A stretch of DNA of 64,000 nucleotides from Paraperlucidibaca baekdonensis. Its GTDB lineage: Bacteria > Pseudomonadota > Gammaproteobacteria > Pseudomonadales > Moraxellaceae. The notes under the pieces were generated by a model that searched no databases, had not been told where the DNA came from, and was given only the letters and a program-made list of their open reading frames with translations. The stretch covers positions 62,001-126,000 of the forward strand of contig NZ_QUNR01000004.1 of the NCBI RefSeq assembly GCF_003387535.1. The letters are read 5' to 3'. The translations under genes and the position numbers were made by a program. This document shows, in pieces, positions 16,509 through 25,003 of this stretch. The number at the start of each line of letters is the position of its first letter. Positions within the stretch are counted from its first letter, which is position 1.

Positions 16509-17525
16509 ATGGCGGTTATCGGGATTTTTGGTGCGGGTAGCGTGGGCTGCTATTTGGGTGGCTGCTTGATGGCAGCACATACCGAGGTGGTGTTGGTTGG
16601 CCGAGCATCGCGCCGTGATGAACTGCGCGCGCATGGGCTGACGATCAGCGACTACAAAGGCCGCACACATGCGTTGACGAACGTCATGCTGGCCACCGAT
16701 GCATCGGCATTGCAGCAAGTGGAGGTGGTGCTGGTGACCGTGAAGTCGGCTGACAGTGCCCAAGCAGCAGTCGACCTAGCGCCACATTTGCGCGACGGCA
16801 CGTGGGTGGTGAGCATGCAAAATGGTATCGATAATGCCGCCACGTTGGCGCGTGGTTTGCCGCGTTGTCGGGTCGTGGCCGGGATGGTGCCGTTTAATGT
16901 CGCGCGTCGGGCACCGGGTGTGTTTCATCAGGGCACCGAAGGCTATTTAGCGGTCGGGCAGGCGCCAGGCCTGCAAGCGCTGATTGAGGCGCCCTTTGCC
17001 AAAGCCAAGCTACCGTTGCAATGGCAAGAAGATATGAACTCAGTGCTCTGGGCAAAGCTGATGCTCAACCTCAACAACCCCATCAACGCCTTGTCAAACC
17101 GGCCATTAAAAGAAGAGTTATCGCTGTGGGCGTATCGGCGCTGCTTGGCGATGGCGCAGCGCGAGTTACTCGGCTTGCTTAAGAAGGCTGATATTACGCC
17201 GGCACGACTCACGCCATTGGCGCCACAATGGATTCCACGCTTGATGTCATTGCCGGACTTTTTGTTCTCTCGCTTGGCTCACAAGCTGCTGGAAATTGAC
17301 CCATTGGCACGATCATCCATGTGGGAAGACTTTGAGGCGGGTCGCCGCACGGAAGTCGATTGGATCAATGGCGAGGTGGTGCGCTTGGCGGAGCGCTTGG
17401 GCGAGCAGGCACCGGTCAATAAACAACTGGTGCGCTTAGTGCGCGATGCCGAGCAGGGCGGTCCGCGCGAATGGCAGGGTTCATCGTTATTGTTGTCGCT
17501 GAAAGCCGCTGCTGGTAGCGCCTAG
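16509..17525 (+). CDS. panE: 2-dehydropantoate 2-reductase (ketopantoate reductase)
   Basis: 338 residues from ATG 16509, with GGAG nearby; an in-frame TTG at 16506 adds one residue. The NADPH fold has GIFGAGSVGCYLGG, then VKSADSAQAAVDLAP and MQNGIDNAATLA. The catalytic lysine lies in LWAKLMLNLNNPINALSN, and the C-terminal block SSMWEDFEAGRRTEVDWING fits the family. It makes pantoate for coenzyme A. Members of this family also reduce other 2-oxo acids, so the symbol is probable and not certain. Confidence 0.85.
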   Translation: MAVIGIFGAGSVGCYLGGCLMAAHTEVVLVGRASRRDELRAHGLTISDYKGRTHALTNVMLATDASALQQVEVVLVTVKSADSAQAAVDLAPHLRDGTWVVSMQNGIDNAATLARGLPRCRVVAGMVPFNVARRAPGVFHQGTEGYLAVGQAPGLQALIEAPFAKAKLPLQWQEDMNSVLWAKLMLNLNNPINALSNRPLKEELSLWAYRRCLAMAQRELLGLLKKADITPARLTPLAPQWIPRLMSLPDFLFSRLAHKLLEIDPLARSSMWEDFEAGRRTEVDWINGEVVRLAERLGEQAPVNKQLVRLVRDAEQGGPREWQGSSLLLSLKAAAGSA

Positions 17526-17559
17526 CCTGCGCGCGATGGTTTTGCTGAGCGGCTGTCGC

Positions 17560-17589
17560 TTGACAGCACAATAGCCGCCTCCCTAACAT
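17560..17589 (+). promoter_or_regulatory. Promoter of tRNA-Glu
   Basis: A perfect -35 TTGACA (17560-17565) and -10 TAACAT (17584-17589) with 18 bases between. The sequence after the -10 is CCGCGCCGC, the GC-rich discriminator typical of promoters that respond to ppGpp. The tRNA begins 49 bases after the -10. Confidence 0.7.
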
Positions 17590-17637
17590 CCGCGCCGCAG
17601 CTTCCGCTGCTGCCTCCCACGCATTGCCGTGTTCGAT

Positions 17638-17713
17638 GTCCCCATCGTCTAGAGGCCTAGGACATCGCCCTTTCACGGCGGTAACCGGGGTTCGAATCCC
17701 CGTGGGGACGCCA
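17638..17713 (+). tRNA. tRNA-Glu (anticodon TTC)
   Basis: 76 bases including an encoded CCA. The acceptor stem GTCCCCA pairs with TGGGGAC (17703-17709), followed by discriminator G and CCA. The anticodon loop CTTTCAC at 17670-17676 puts TTC at 17672-17674 and the T-loop reads GGTTCGAATCC. All arms close without mismatch apart from a G-U at the anticodon stem. Confidence 0.97.
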
Positions 17714-17759
17714 CTCATTAAGATTTCTCCTTTTCGTTTGTAGCCTGAGCACTTAATTG

Positions 17760-17811
17760 ATCACTTTATATCTGCTATTCCATATATATGGAAAATCAGA
17801 TATAAAGTGAT
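17760..17811. promoter_or_regulatory. Nested palindromic operator in front of arsR
   Basis: ATCACTTTATATCTG (17760-17774) and CAGATATAAAGTGAT (17797-17811) are perfect 15-bp inverted repeats, and between them lies a second perfect 16-bp palindrome TTCCATATATATGGAA (17778-17793). It ends 24 bases before the arsR start. ArsR repressors bind such AT-rich dyads and let go on binding arsenite. It may also act as the terminator-like end of the tRNA unit. Confidence 0.75.
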
Positions 17812-17834
17812 GGTCTTACGAAGCAGCGACAGCC

Positions 17835-18203
17835 ATGACGACCTCATTGACCCCGATAACGCTATTTAAGTGTTTAGCCGACGATACCCGCGCGCGACTG
17901 ATGTTGCTCATCAATCAGGAGCACGAGCTGTGCGTCTGTGAGCTCACCTGCGCGCTGGATTTAAGCCAGCCAAAAATTTCGCGGCATTTGGCGCAATTAC
18001 GCCAGTGCGGCTTGTTGAGCGATCGGCGAGCCGGGCAGTGGGTGTATTACCAAGTAGATCCACAACTGCCGGTGTGGGCGCGCGAGATTATTGCGCTGGC
18101 GGCAGCTGCCTATGGTCAGGCGTTACGCGATGATGAGACGAGATTGCAGGGCATGAATGAGCGTCCACAACGAAGCTCACTGTGCTGTCACTCAGGAGAC
18201 TAG
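17835..18203 (+). CDS. arsR: ArsR-family arsenite-responsive repressor
   Basis: 122 residues. A winged helix domain contains the metalloid site ELCVCELTCAL with C33 and C35 at the start of the recognition helix region, then LSQPKISRHLAQLRQCGLL (helix-turn-helix) and DRRAGQWVYYQV (wing). Cys33/Cys35 match the Cys32/Cys34 of E. coli ArsR. It ends in a Cys pair (SSLCCHSGD), which may add a metal contact. It should repress arsR-arsC-acr3 through the palindrome upstream. The ORF ends 2 bases before arsC. Confidence 0.93.
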   Translation: MTTSLTPITLFKCLADDTRARLMLLINQEHELCVCELTCALDLSQPKISRHLAQLRQCGLLSDRRAGQWVYYQVDPQLPVWAREIIALAAAAYGQALRDDETRLQGMNERPQRSSLCCHSGD

Positions 18204-18205
18204 CC

Positions 18206-18667
18206 ATGAAAATTTTGTTTATTTGCACACATAATCGCTGCCGAAGCATCTTGAGCGAAGCCATCACCAATCATCTGGCGCAAGGGCGTATTCAAGCCTT
18301 TAGTGCGGGTAGCCAGCCTGCCGGCGAAGTGCATCCACTCACGCTGAAGTATTTAGCTGAGCGTGGCATTGCTTGTGAGGGCCTGAAAAGCCAATCGTGG
18401 GATGATTTTGAGTCGATGCAGCCCGATGTCGTGGTGACCGTCTGCGATAGCGCGGCGAGTGAGGTTTGCCCGGTGTGGTTTGGCCAAACGATTCAGGTGC
18501 ATTGGGGCTTGCCGGATCCATCGAAACTGGGTGCTGAGGAGGCTCCGGCGGCCTTTTTTGCGGTAATGGACACCATCAGCGCGCGCATCGAGGCGCTTTT
18601 GGCCAGCAATTTTGAGCAGCTCACTGAGCAGGCGCTGCGCGCTGAGCTGCAGCGCGTGGCGGATTAA
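18206..18667 (+). CDS. arsC: Arsenate reductase, thioredoxin-coupled (low-molecular-weight phosphatase type)
   Basis: 153 residues from ATG 18206 with CAGGAG upstream. The P-loop is C-T-H-N-R-C-R-S with nucleophile C7 and R13, the CX5R motif of the tyrosine-phosphatase fold. The second and third cysteines of the reductase relay lie in VTVCDSAASEVCPVW. WGLPDPSK is the aspartate loop. It reduces arsenate to arsenite for export by Acr3. It differs from the E. coli glutaredoxin-type ArsC. Confidence 0.93.
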   Translation: MKILFICTHNRCRSILSEAITNHLAQGRIQAFSAGSQPAGEVHPLTLKYLAERGIACEGLKSQSWDDFESMQPDVVVTVCDSAASEVCPVWFGQTIQVHWGLPDPSKLGAEEAPAAFFAVMDTISARIEALLASNFEQLTEQALRAELQRVAD

Positions 18668-18670
18668 ATC

Positions 18671-19690
18671 ATGGGCATTTTTGAGCGTTATTTATCGCTG
18701 TGGGTGGCCTTGTGTCTGGCGGCTGGGGTGATCTTGGGGAGCGCTTTTCCGGCACTATTTCAGTGGTTTGCAGCGCTTGAAGTCGCGCATGTGAACCTGC
18801 CCGTGGCGGTGTTTATTTGGTTGATGATCTACCCCATGATGGTGCAAGTAGATTTTGCCTCATTAAAAGCGGTAGGTCAGCGGCCACAAGGCTTGTATTT
18901 GACGCTAGTGATTAATTGGCTAGTCAAGCCTTTGACCATGACAGCGCTAGGCTGGCTGTTCTTCAAAGTCATTTTTGCCGATTTGATTGATGCGCAGAGT
19001 GCGAGCGAGTACTTAGCCGGTTTGATTTTGCTGGGCGTGGCACCGTGCACGGCAATGGTATTTATCTGGAGCCATTTGGTTAAAGGCGATGCCAATTACA
19101 CCTTGGTACAAGTCTCTCTAAATGACCTGATTTTGATAATTGCCTTTGCGCCAATCGCTGCCTGGTTGCTGGGCATCAGCAACATTACCGTGCCCTGGGA
19201 CACCTTGTTATTGTCGGTATTGCTCTATGTGGTGGTGCCGTTAGTGGCCGGCGTGTTGACTAGGCGCTGGCTGCTGGCTTCTGGCAGTGAGGCTCGCTTA
19301 AATGACTTTTTGGCGAGCATTAAGCCTCTGTCGATTAGTGGTTTGTTGGCGACGGTGGTGCTGCTATTTGGGTTTCAGGCAAACACATTACTCGCGCAGC
19401 CAGAGCGCGTGGTGCTGATTGCCATTCCGTTGATGATTCAAACCTATGGCATTTTCGCTTTGGCTTATGTGGCCGCGTGGCTGATGAAGCTGCCACATCG
19501 TATTGCCGCGCCGGCCTGCATGATTGCCACCTCGAATTTCTTTGAGTTGGCCGTGGCCGTGGCGATTGCCTTATTTGGCCTGCATTCGGGAGCGGCCCTG
19601 GCCACGGTGGTGGGTGTTTTGGTGGAAGTGCCGGTGATGTTGAGCTTGGTGGCCTTGGCAAATCGCACGCGGCGGTGGTTTCCGGCCTAG
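18671..19690 (+). CDS. acr3: ACR3-family arsenite efflux permease
   Basis: 339 residues with about ten hydrophobic segments. The motif [21 protein letters not shown] holds the essential cysteine of ACR3 carriers, and the late [22 protein letters not shown] block is also conserved. It exports arsenite driven by the proton gradient in the inner membrane. It starts 3 bases after arsC, so the three genes form a compact operon. The ArsAB ATPase system is not present here. Confidence 0.92.
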   Translation: MGIFERYLSLWVALCLAAGVILGSAFPALFQWFAALEVAHVNLPVAVFIWLMIYPMMVQVDFASLKAVGQRPQGLYLTLVINWLVKPLTMTALGWLFFKVIFADLIDAQSASEYLAGLILLGVAPCTAMVFIWSHLVKGDANYTLVQVSLNDLILIIAFAPIAAWLLGISNITVPWDTLLLSVLLYVVVPLVAGVLTRRWLLASGSEARLNDFLASIKPLSISGLLATVVLLFGFQANTLLAQPERVVLIAIPLMIQTYGIFALAYVAAWLMKLPHRIAAPACMIATSNFFELAVAVAIALFGLHSGAALATVVGVLVEVPVMLSLVALANRTRRWFPA

Positions 19691-19779
19691 GTGCGACATA
19701 TTGTCGCAGTGCTGGCCATCTGCGTTGTCAGCTGCAAGCGGGGTGAGTAGGGTAGCGTCAAAATAACAACGGATTTGCC

Positions 19780-20913
19780 ATGACGACTTTAGCCCCAGCA
19801 CCTTTATTTCCCCGAACCCTGTGCGCGCTTGCGCTTGCCAGCCTGAGTCTGCCAGTTTTTGCCGCCGGTACACACCATGGTGCCTCGGAAAACACAGCAC
19901 ATGCGAGCCACGGCGGGGTGCTCAGCCATGCGCCAATTGGCGTGATGGGCGATCATCGCCACGGAAAGGGCGAGTTCATGTGGTCGTACCGATTTATGCG
20001 CATGAATATGGAAGGCAACCGCCAAGGCACCGATTCGATTAGTAACGATGAGATTGTCACCACGGTGGCCAATCCCAATGGCAGCCCGGCCACTGTGCGC
20101 GTGGTGCCGAAAAAAATGACTATGGACATGCACATGCTCGGTGCCATGTACGGTCTCAGCGATCGCGTCACGCTGATGGCTATGGTGCCGTATTTGCAAA
20201 ACAGCATGGATCACATCACGTACATGGGACCTTCTCCCACGGGGCCTAATGGCACCAAGGTGCTTGGCGAGTTCAGCACCGAAAGTAATGGCTTAGGCGA
20301 TATCAGCCTGAGCGCCTTGGTAGGACTCTACACGCACGGTGCTAGCCAAGTGCATGCGCATATTGGCGTGAGTCTGCCGACCGGGACCATTAAAAATGAA
20401 GACACGGTGCTAGCGCCTACGGGTGCTATGCCGCGTCTGCGCGTGCCCTATGCCATGCAAATTGCTTCTGGCACTTATGACTTCCTGCCCGGCCTGACCT
20501 ACACCAGTCAGCATCAACGCTGGGGTTGGGGCGCGCAGTATTTGGGTCGTTTGCCTTTAGAGAAGCGCAATGATCAAGGCTATGTCTTGGGGGCGCAGCA
20601 CAGCATTACCGGCTGGGGAGCCTATGCCGTTGCGCCGTGGATCAGCACGTCATTGCGGGTGAAAGGAACGCATCGCGATCGCATTCACGGTATGGATGCC
20701 GCTATTCGCGCGCCGATTCAGACCGCCAACCCCGATAACTACGGCGGCGAGCAGGTTGATATTGGCTTTGGGGTTAACCTCATGGGTACCAGTCCTGGCC
20801 TGAAAGGCAAGCGTGTGGCCCTGGAGGTGCTGACGCCGGTGTATCGCAACCTCAACGGCACGCAGCTTGAACAAGACTGGACGCTGACCGTGGGCGCACA
20901 AGTTGCCTACTGA
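19780..20913 (+). CDS. Outer-membrane MetA-pathway-like beta-barrel protein with His/Met-rich leader
   Basis: 377 residues. The N-terminus is a signal peptide (LCALALASLSLPVFAAG), then a His-rich segment (HHGASENTAHASHGGVLSHA) and a Met-rich region (FMWSYRFMRMNMEGN and MTMDMHMLGAMYGL). The rest alternates in a way that fits a beta-barrel and ends in a hydrophobic aromatic (VGAQVAY). Similar proteins occur next to copper or arsenic genes, and I class it with the phenol MetA-pathway/transporter group PF13557 with modest certainty. The His and Met content suggests metal contact. It begins 89 bases after acr3 and may belong to the same response. Confidence 0.55.
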   Translation: MTTLAPAPLFPRTLCALALASLSLPVFAAGTHHGASENTAHASHGGVLSHAPIGVMGDHRHGKGEFMWSYRFMRMNMEGNRQGTDSISNDEIVTTVANPNGSPATVRVVPKKMTMDMHMLGAMYGLSDRVTLMAMVPYLQNSMDHITYMGPSPTGPNGTKVLGEFSTESNGLGDISLSALVGLYTHGASQVHAHIGVSLPTGTIKNEDTVLAPTGAMPRLRVPYAMQIASGTYDFLPGLTYTSQHQRWGWGAQYLGRLPLEKRNDQGYVLGAQHSITGWGAYAVAPWISTSLRVKGTHRDRIHGMDAAIRAPIQTANPDNYGGEQVDIGFGVNLMGTSPGLKGKRVALEVLTPVYRNLNGTQLEQDWTLTVGAQVAY

Positions 20914-20964
20914 CGCGCGCGGCTAAATCTTGCTATGTTGCCCCTCACGACAAAGGGGCAACGT

Positions 20965-21669
20965 ATGATTGAGTTATTTACCGCATCGACACCGAATGGC
21001 TGGAAAGTCTCCGTGGCACTCGAGGCGCTGGGGCTGGCCTACGAGGTGCGCGCCATTGATCTGATGAGTCAGGCGCAGAAGGCGCCGGAGTATCTGGCCA
21101 TCAACCCCAATGGCCGCATTCCCGCCATCATCGATCACGCGCCGACCGATGGCGGCGCGCCGATCACCATCTTTGAGTCGGGCGCTATTTTGGTGTATCT
21201 GGCCGAGAAAACTGGCCAGCTGATGCCGACTGATGTGCGTGGGCGCATGGCGTGTCTGCAGTGGCTGATGTTCCAGATGGGCGGCATTGGCCCGATGATG
21301 GGACAGGCCAATGTGTTTTTCCGCTACATGCCGGAAAAAATTCCCACCGCCATCATGCGTTACCAAAATGAATCGCGGCGCTTGTTTGAAGTGCTCGACC
21401 GGCGTTTGGGCGAGAGCGAATGGCTCGCCGGTGACGCCTTTTCCATTGCCGATATTGCCAACTGGTGCTGGGTGCGGACCTACAAATGGTCGGGTGTCTC
21501 GGTCAATGAGCTGCCGCACCTGCGGCGCTGGCTCGATGCCATCAAAACCCGCGAGGCCTGCCTGAAAGGCGTGACTATTCCGCACCCCATGCCATCACTC
21601 GATGATGACGAAGCGGCGGAGGCGAAAGCCAACTTCGTGAAGGGCGCGCAAACCATGGTGCAACGCTAA
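20965..21669 (+). CDS. Glutathione S-transferase, YfcG/YghU-like
   Basis: 234 residues from ATG 20965, with AAAGGGG upstream. The N-terminal thioredoxin fold has [20 protein letters not shown], the glutathione block [14 protein letters not shown] and [19 protein letters not shown]. The C-terminal helical half has [20 protein letters not shown]. The order and residues match E. coli YfcG closely, which has disulfide oxidoreductase activity. No neighbouring gene shares its function. Confidence 0.85.
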   Translation: MIELFTASTPNGWKVSVALEALGLAYEVRAIDLMSQAQKAPEYLAINPNGRIPAIIDHAPTDGGAPITIFESGAILVYLAEKTGQLMPTDVRGRMACLQWLMFQMGGIGPMMGQANVFFRYMPEKIPTAIMRYQNESRRLFEVLDRRLGESEWLAGDAFSIADIANWCWVRTYKWSGVSVNELPHLRRWLDAIKTREACLKGVTIPHPMPSLDDDEAAEAKANFVKGAQTMVQR

Positions 21670-21702
21670 GATATGACCGCTGAGTCCGATAATTTTTACG
21701 AA

Positions 21703-21730
21703 GTTACTGGCGTTGCAACACGCCAGTAAC
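21703..21730 (+). terminator. Strong hairpin between the GST and chemotaxis genes
   Basis: GTTACTGGCGT (21703-21713) pairs perfectly with ACGCCAGTAAC (21720-21730) across TGCAAC. It separates the GST from the chemotaxis promoter. The T run lies before the stem and none follows, so it is either a weak terminator or another structured element. Confidence 0.45.
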
Positions 21731-21771
21731 ATTCGGCAGCAAATCTCCTAAGAACTCCCCCGCCTAATCAC

Positions 21772-21798
21772 TAAAGCGCGACAGATACCGGCCGACAA
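21772..21798 (+). promoter_or_regulatory. Sigma-28 (FliA) promoter of the chemotaxis operon
   Basis: TAAAGCGC (21772-21779), 11 bases, GCCGACAA (21791-21798). The consensus is TAAAGTTT, 11 bases, GCCGATAA, so -35 matches 5 of 8 (TAAAG exact) and -10 matches 7 of 8. It lies 42 bases before cheY and would place chemotaxis genes in the last class of the hierarchy. Confidence 0.8.
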
Positions 21799-21840
21799 AG
21801 GTTGCACGATCAACCTATCGAGCTAAACAGGTACCGCGCT

Positions 21841-22203
21841 ATGAAATTACTAATCGCCGACGACAGCAAAGCCATGCGTTTGGTTATCAACCACATGCTG
21901 CGTCAGGCCGGCTTTAAGGGTCATGAAATCGTTGAGGCCGCCGACGGCACCCAAGCCTACGACGCCATTCATAAAGAAGATCCTGAGCTGATTATCTCCG
22001 ACTGGAACATGCCTGGCATGACCGGCATCGAAGTGCTGCAAAAAATCCGCTCAGAAGGCATCGACACCACCTTTGGCTTTGTGACCACCGAAGTCAGTCA
22101 CGACATGCGTACCTTGGCAGAAGGCTCTGGCGCGGCTTTTCTCATTGGTAAGCCGTTTACGCCCGATGACTTTGAGCGTGCCCTAGATAAGTACCTAGGC
22201 TAA
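21841..22203 (+). CDS. cheY: Chemotaxis response regulator CheY
   Basis: 120 residues, single receiver domain. The acidic pair is D7-D8, the phosphorylation site D54 in IISDWNMPGMTG, the Thr lies in GFVTTEVS and the Lys in LIGKPFTPDD. This is the full catalytic set. It is the first gene of the operon. Phosphorylated CheY binds FliM and reverses the motor; the FliM N-terminus in this window carries the docking motif. A second copy elsewhere in the genome is possible, since the usual place after fliA is empty. Confidence 0.88.
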   Translation: MKLLIADDSKAMRLVINHMLRQAGFKGHEIVEAADGTQAYDAIHKEDPELIISDWNMPGMTGIEVLQKIRSEGIDTTFGFVTTEVSHDMRTLAEGSGAAFLIGKPFTPDDFERALDKYLG

Positions 22204-22213
22204 GGAGAGTCGC

Positions 22214-22681
22214 ATGCAGTCGCTGCCAAATGCTGATGCCGTTGCAATGACCTTGACGACGTTTTTACGCCGCAAAGTCAAAGTAACGCCGGCCACTGTT
22301 CCAGATCGCTTACCGATTTTAGGCTTCTATCGTTCCACCGAAGCGACCGACATTGCGGTCTGCGAAAGTGATGTTGCCTTTGCTGCCAACTCGGCGGCGG
22401 CCTTTGCCTTGATTCCTGCCCCTATGGCGCAAGAGTCCATCAAAGCCGGCACCTTAGATGAAGGTCTGCAAGAAATTTTCGCTGAAGTACTTAATGTCTT
22501 GTCGCGCTTATTTGCCGATACCGATGGCGTGCGCGTGACATTAACCACGACTGTTTTTCCTCCCGAGGACCTTCCCGAGCGCATGGCCCAACGGCCAGCC
22601 GGTGGTGAGGTGGGCTTTGACGTGAGCATTGATGGCTACGGCACAGGCTTCTTGGGTTTAGGGTTACTGGGGGCGGTATGA
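22214..22681 (+). CDS. CheX/CheC-like chemotaxis protein, candidate CheY-P phosphatase
   Basis: 155 residues. The pattern of the CheC/CheX/FliY phosphatases is D/S-x3-E-x2-N-x22-P; here E87, E91, N94 and P117 give E-x3-E-x2-N-x22-P, so the catalytic Glu-Asn pair and the Pro are in place while the first residue is Glu and not Asp or Ser. It lies between cheY and cheA, starts with AAGGAG and overlaps cheA by four bases (ATGA). No cheZ is in the window, which fits a replacement role. The assignment is inference from motif and place; overall similarity is too low to be sure. Confidence 0.55.
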   Translation: MQSLPNADAVAMTLTTFLRRKVKVTPATVPDRLPILGFYRSTEATDIAVCESDVAFAANSAAAFALIPAPMAQESIKAGTLDEGLQEIFAEVLNVLSRLFADTDGVRVTLTTTVFPPEDLPERMAQRPAGGEVGFDVSIDGYGTGFLGLGLLGAV

Positions 22682-24465
22682 CAATAGACATGGACATGAG
22701 TGAATTTCACGCCATCTTCTTCGAAGAGGCGTCTGAGCACCTGGCCAGTCTAGAAACATTGCTGGTTGGGTTTGATCGTGAGCAGCCCGACCCGGAAGCA
22801 ATGAATGCAATTTTCCGCGCGGCGCATTCGATCAAAGGCAGTGCCTCGACGTTTGGCTTCCCCGACATGGCCGCGGTCACCCACGACTTAGAAACATTGC
22901 TCGATAAAGCGCGCAAAGGCGAGTTGCAATTGACCGAAGAAATGGTCGATATCACGCTGGAGGCGCGCGACGTGTTGCTGCTGCAGTTGGCTGCACACCA
23001 AGGCGGGGAAGCGGTCGAGCAAGCAGTGATCGATGATCTCTGCGCGCGCGTGCGGGCCTTAGCTGTGGTGTCAGAGCCGGCTGTGGCAGCGCCAACTGAG
23101 GCGGATGAGACGTCTGTTGAAGCGGCAAGTGATGCCGTCGTCGATGCGCCAGATCAAGCAGTGCCAGAGCCGGCAGCCGTTGACAAAGCTGTGGCAGCGC
23201 CGCCAGAGACGCCAGACAAACCAAAGGCGGTGGCGAAAGTCGCCGAGTCCTCTTCGATTCGCGTTAGCGTGGAAAAGGTCGATCAGCTCATCAACTTGGT
23301 TGGCGAGCTGGTCATTACGCAGTCTATGTTGGCGCTCACCGAGCAAAGCCCGCTCAATGATGGCAGTGCCGAAGCCGAGCGCTTGCTGGAGCGCTTGCAA
23401 CAGCTCGAACGCAATACCCGTGAGCTGCAAGAAACCGTGATGAGCATTCGCATGTTGCCAGTGAGTGCGGTGTTTAACCGCTTCCCACGGTTGGTGCGCG
23501 ACTTGGCCGGCAAGCTCGATAAGCAAATTGAGCTGCGCACCTTTGGTGAATCTACCGAGCTCGATCGCGGCGTCATTGAAAAAATTACTGACCCACTCAC
23601 GCATTTAATCCGCAACAGCGTCGATCACGGCATTGAGCTGCCCGATGAGCGCACGGCGGCTGGCAAGCCAGCTAAGGGCGTGTTGACACTGTCGGCGTAT
23701 CACCAGGGCGGCAGCGTCATCATCCAAATTCAAGATGATGGCAAAGGCTTTGATCGCGATCGCATTTTGGCGAAAGCCCGCGAGCGCAATTTGCCGTTGA
23801 GCGATAACCCCGGCGATCAGGAAATTTGGAATCTGATTTTCGCGCCCGGTTTTTCCACCGCCGATACCGTGACCGATGTCTCGGGCCGTGGCGTGGGCAT
23901 GGATGTGGTGCGGCGAAATATCGAAAACCTCGGTGGCCGTGTCGATTTGCAGTCGGTGCAGGGGCAGGGCACGACCATCACCATTCGCTTGCCGCTAACG
24001 CTGGCGATTATGGATGGCATGGCCGTGGGCATTGGCGAGCACAACTACATTGTGCCGCTGACGGCGATTATTGAATCGCTGCGGCCCATAGCGAAAGACC
24101 TCAAAGGGCTGGTCGGTCACGATGGCAGCAAAGGCCGCTTAGTGCTGGTGCGCGGTGAGTATTTGCCGCTCGTGGCGCTGCATGAGGTGTTCAATATTGA
24201 GCCGAAAAATGCCGAACCAGAAAAAGGCATTTTGATCATTGTCGACACCGACAGTGGTCGCGCGGCGCTGTTTGTCGATGAGCTGCAAGGCCAGCGTCAG
24301 GTGGTCATTAAGAGTTTGGAGTCGAACTACCGCAAGGTGCCTGGCATCTCGGCGGCAACCATCATGGGCGATGGCAGTGTTTCGATGATTTTGGATGTAT
24401 CGGAAGCCGTACGCCTTGGTCGTCGGCATGGTATGGCGGCAGTAACGATGGCGCAGGCTGTCTAG
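22678..24465 (+). CDS. cheA: Chemotaxis histidine kinase CheA
   Basis: 595 residues. The HPt domain (about 8-110) has the phosphorylated H50 in FRAAHSIKGSAS. After an Ala/Val/Pro/Glu-rich linker (about 130-190) come the dimer helices (VEKVDQLINLVGELVITQ), the ATPase with N box HLIRNSVDHGIELP and G boxes QDDGKGFD and SGRGVGMDVV, and the C-terminal CheW-like P5. No P2 CheY-binding domain can be recognised in the linker. It phosphorylates CheY and CheB. The gene starts inside the stop of the CheX-like gene. Confidence 0.95.
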   Translation: MTIDMDMSEFHAIFFEEASEHLASLETLLVGFDREQPDPEAMNAIFRAAHSIKGSASTFGFPDMAAVTHDLETLLDKARKGELQLTEEMVDITLEARDVLLLQLAAHQGGEAVEQAVIDDLCARVRALAVVSEPAVAAPTEADETSVEAASDAVVDAPDQAVPEPAAVDKAVAAPPETPDKPKAVAKVAESSSIRVSVEKVDQLINLVGELVITQSMLALTEQSPLNDGSAEAERLLERLQQLERNTRELQETVMSIRMLPVSAVFNRFPRLVRDLAGKLDKQIELRTFGESTELDRGVIEKITDPLTHLIRNSVDHGIELPDERTAAGKPAKGVLTLSAYHQGGSVIIQIQDDGKGFDRDRILAKARERNLPLSDNPGDQEIWNLIFAPGFSTADTVTDVSGRGVGMDVVRRNIENLGGRVDLQSVQGQGTTITIRLPLTLAIMDGMAVGIGEHNYIVPLTAIIESLRPIAKDLKGLVGHDGSKGRLVLVRGEYLPLVALHEVFNIEPKNAEPEKGILIIVDTDSGRAALFVDELQGQRQVVIKSLESNYRKVPGISAATIMGDGSVSMILDVSEAVRLGRRHGMAAVTMAQAV

Positions 24466-24475
24466 GGGATAAACG

Positions 24476-24985
24476 ATGGATATTTTGCAACGCGACAACA
24501 CCAAGTCGAGTACGGGTCAGGAGTTTTTGACCTTTGCCCTCGGCGCTGAGGAATACGGCATTGATATTTTGAAGGTGCAGGAGATTCGCTGCTATGAGCG
24601 CGTCACGCACATCGTCAATGCGCCGAAGTTCATTAAAGGCGTGATCAATCTGCGCGGCATCATTGTGCCGATTATTGATTTGCGCATGAAGTTTGACCTC
24701 GGGAATGCCGATTACACGGCGTTTACCGTGGTGATTATTTTGAACCTCAACACCCGCGTGGTGGGTGTGGTGGTCGATAGCGTGTCGGATGTGATTCAGC
24801 TCGAAACCGAAGAGATTCGTGAGGCGCCGAGCCTGAGCAGTGTCGATCTCGACGCACAGTTTATCCGTGGGCTTGCCACGCTCAATGAGCGCATGGTGAT
24901 TCTCATGGACATTGAAGCCTTGATGAGTAGTCCAGAGATGGCGCTGATCAACACCCCCACGACGGCCAGTGCCGACGCAGCTTGA
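24476..24985 (+). CDS. cheW: Chemotaxis coupling protein CheW
   Basis: 169 residues, one CheW domain: [20 protein letters not shown], then [10 protein letters not shown] and [21 protein letters not shown]. It links the receptor to CheA. It lies 10 bases after cheA and 18 before the receptor gene. The protein has no other domain; a Thr/Ala-rich tail of about 20 residues follows. Confidence 0.95.
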   Translation: MDILQRDNTKSSTGQEFLTFALGAEEYGIDILKVQEIRCYERVTHIVNAPKFIKGVINLRGIIVPIIDLRMKFDLGNADYTAFTVVIILNLNTRVVGVVVDSVSDVIQLETEEIREAPSLSSVDLDAQFIRGLATLNERMVILMDIEALMSSPEMALINTPTTASADAA

Positions 24986-25003
24986 GTTATTAGGAGAAAG
25001 ATC

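Noticed and set aside
20974-21585. Long antisense reading frame over the GST gene
   Set aside because: It mirrors a well-supported gene, has no ribosome site and no known domain; such frames are common in GC-rich DNA. The same holds for antisense frames at 38671-39300, 41999-42613 and 56466-57065.
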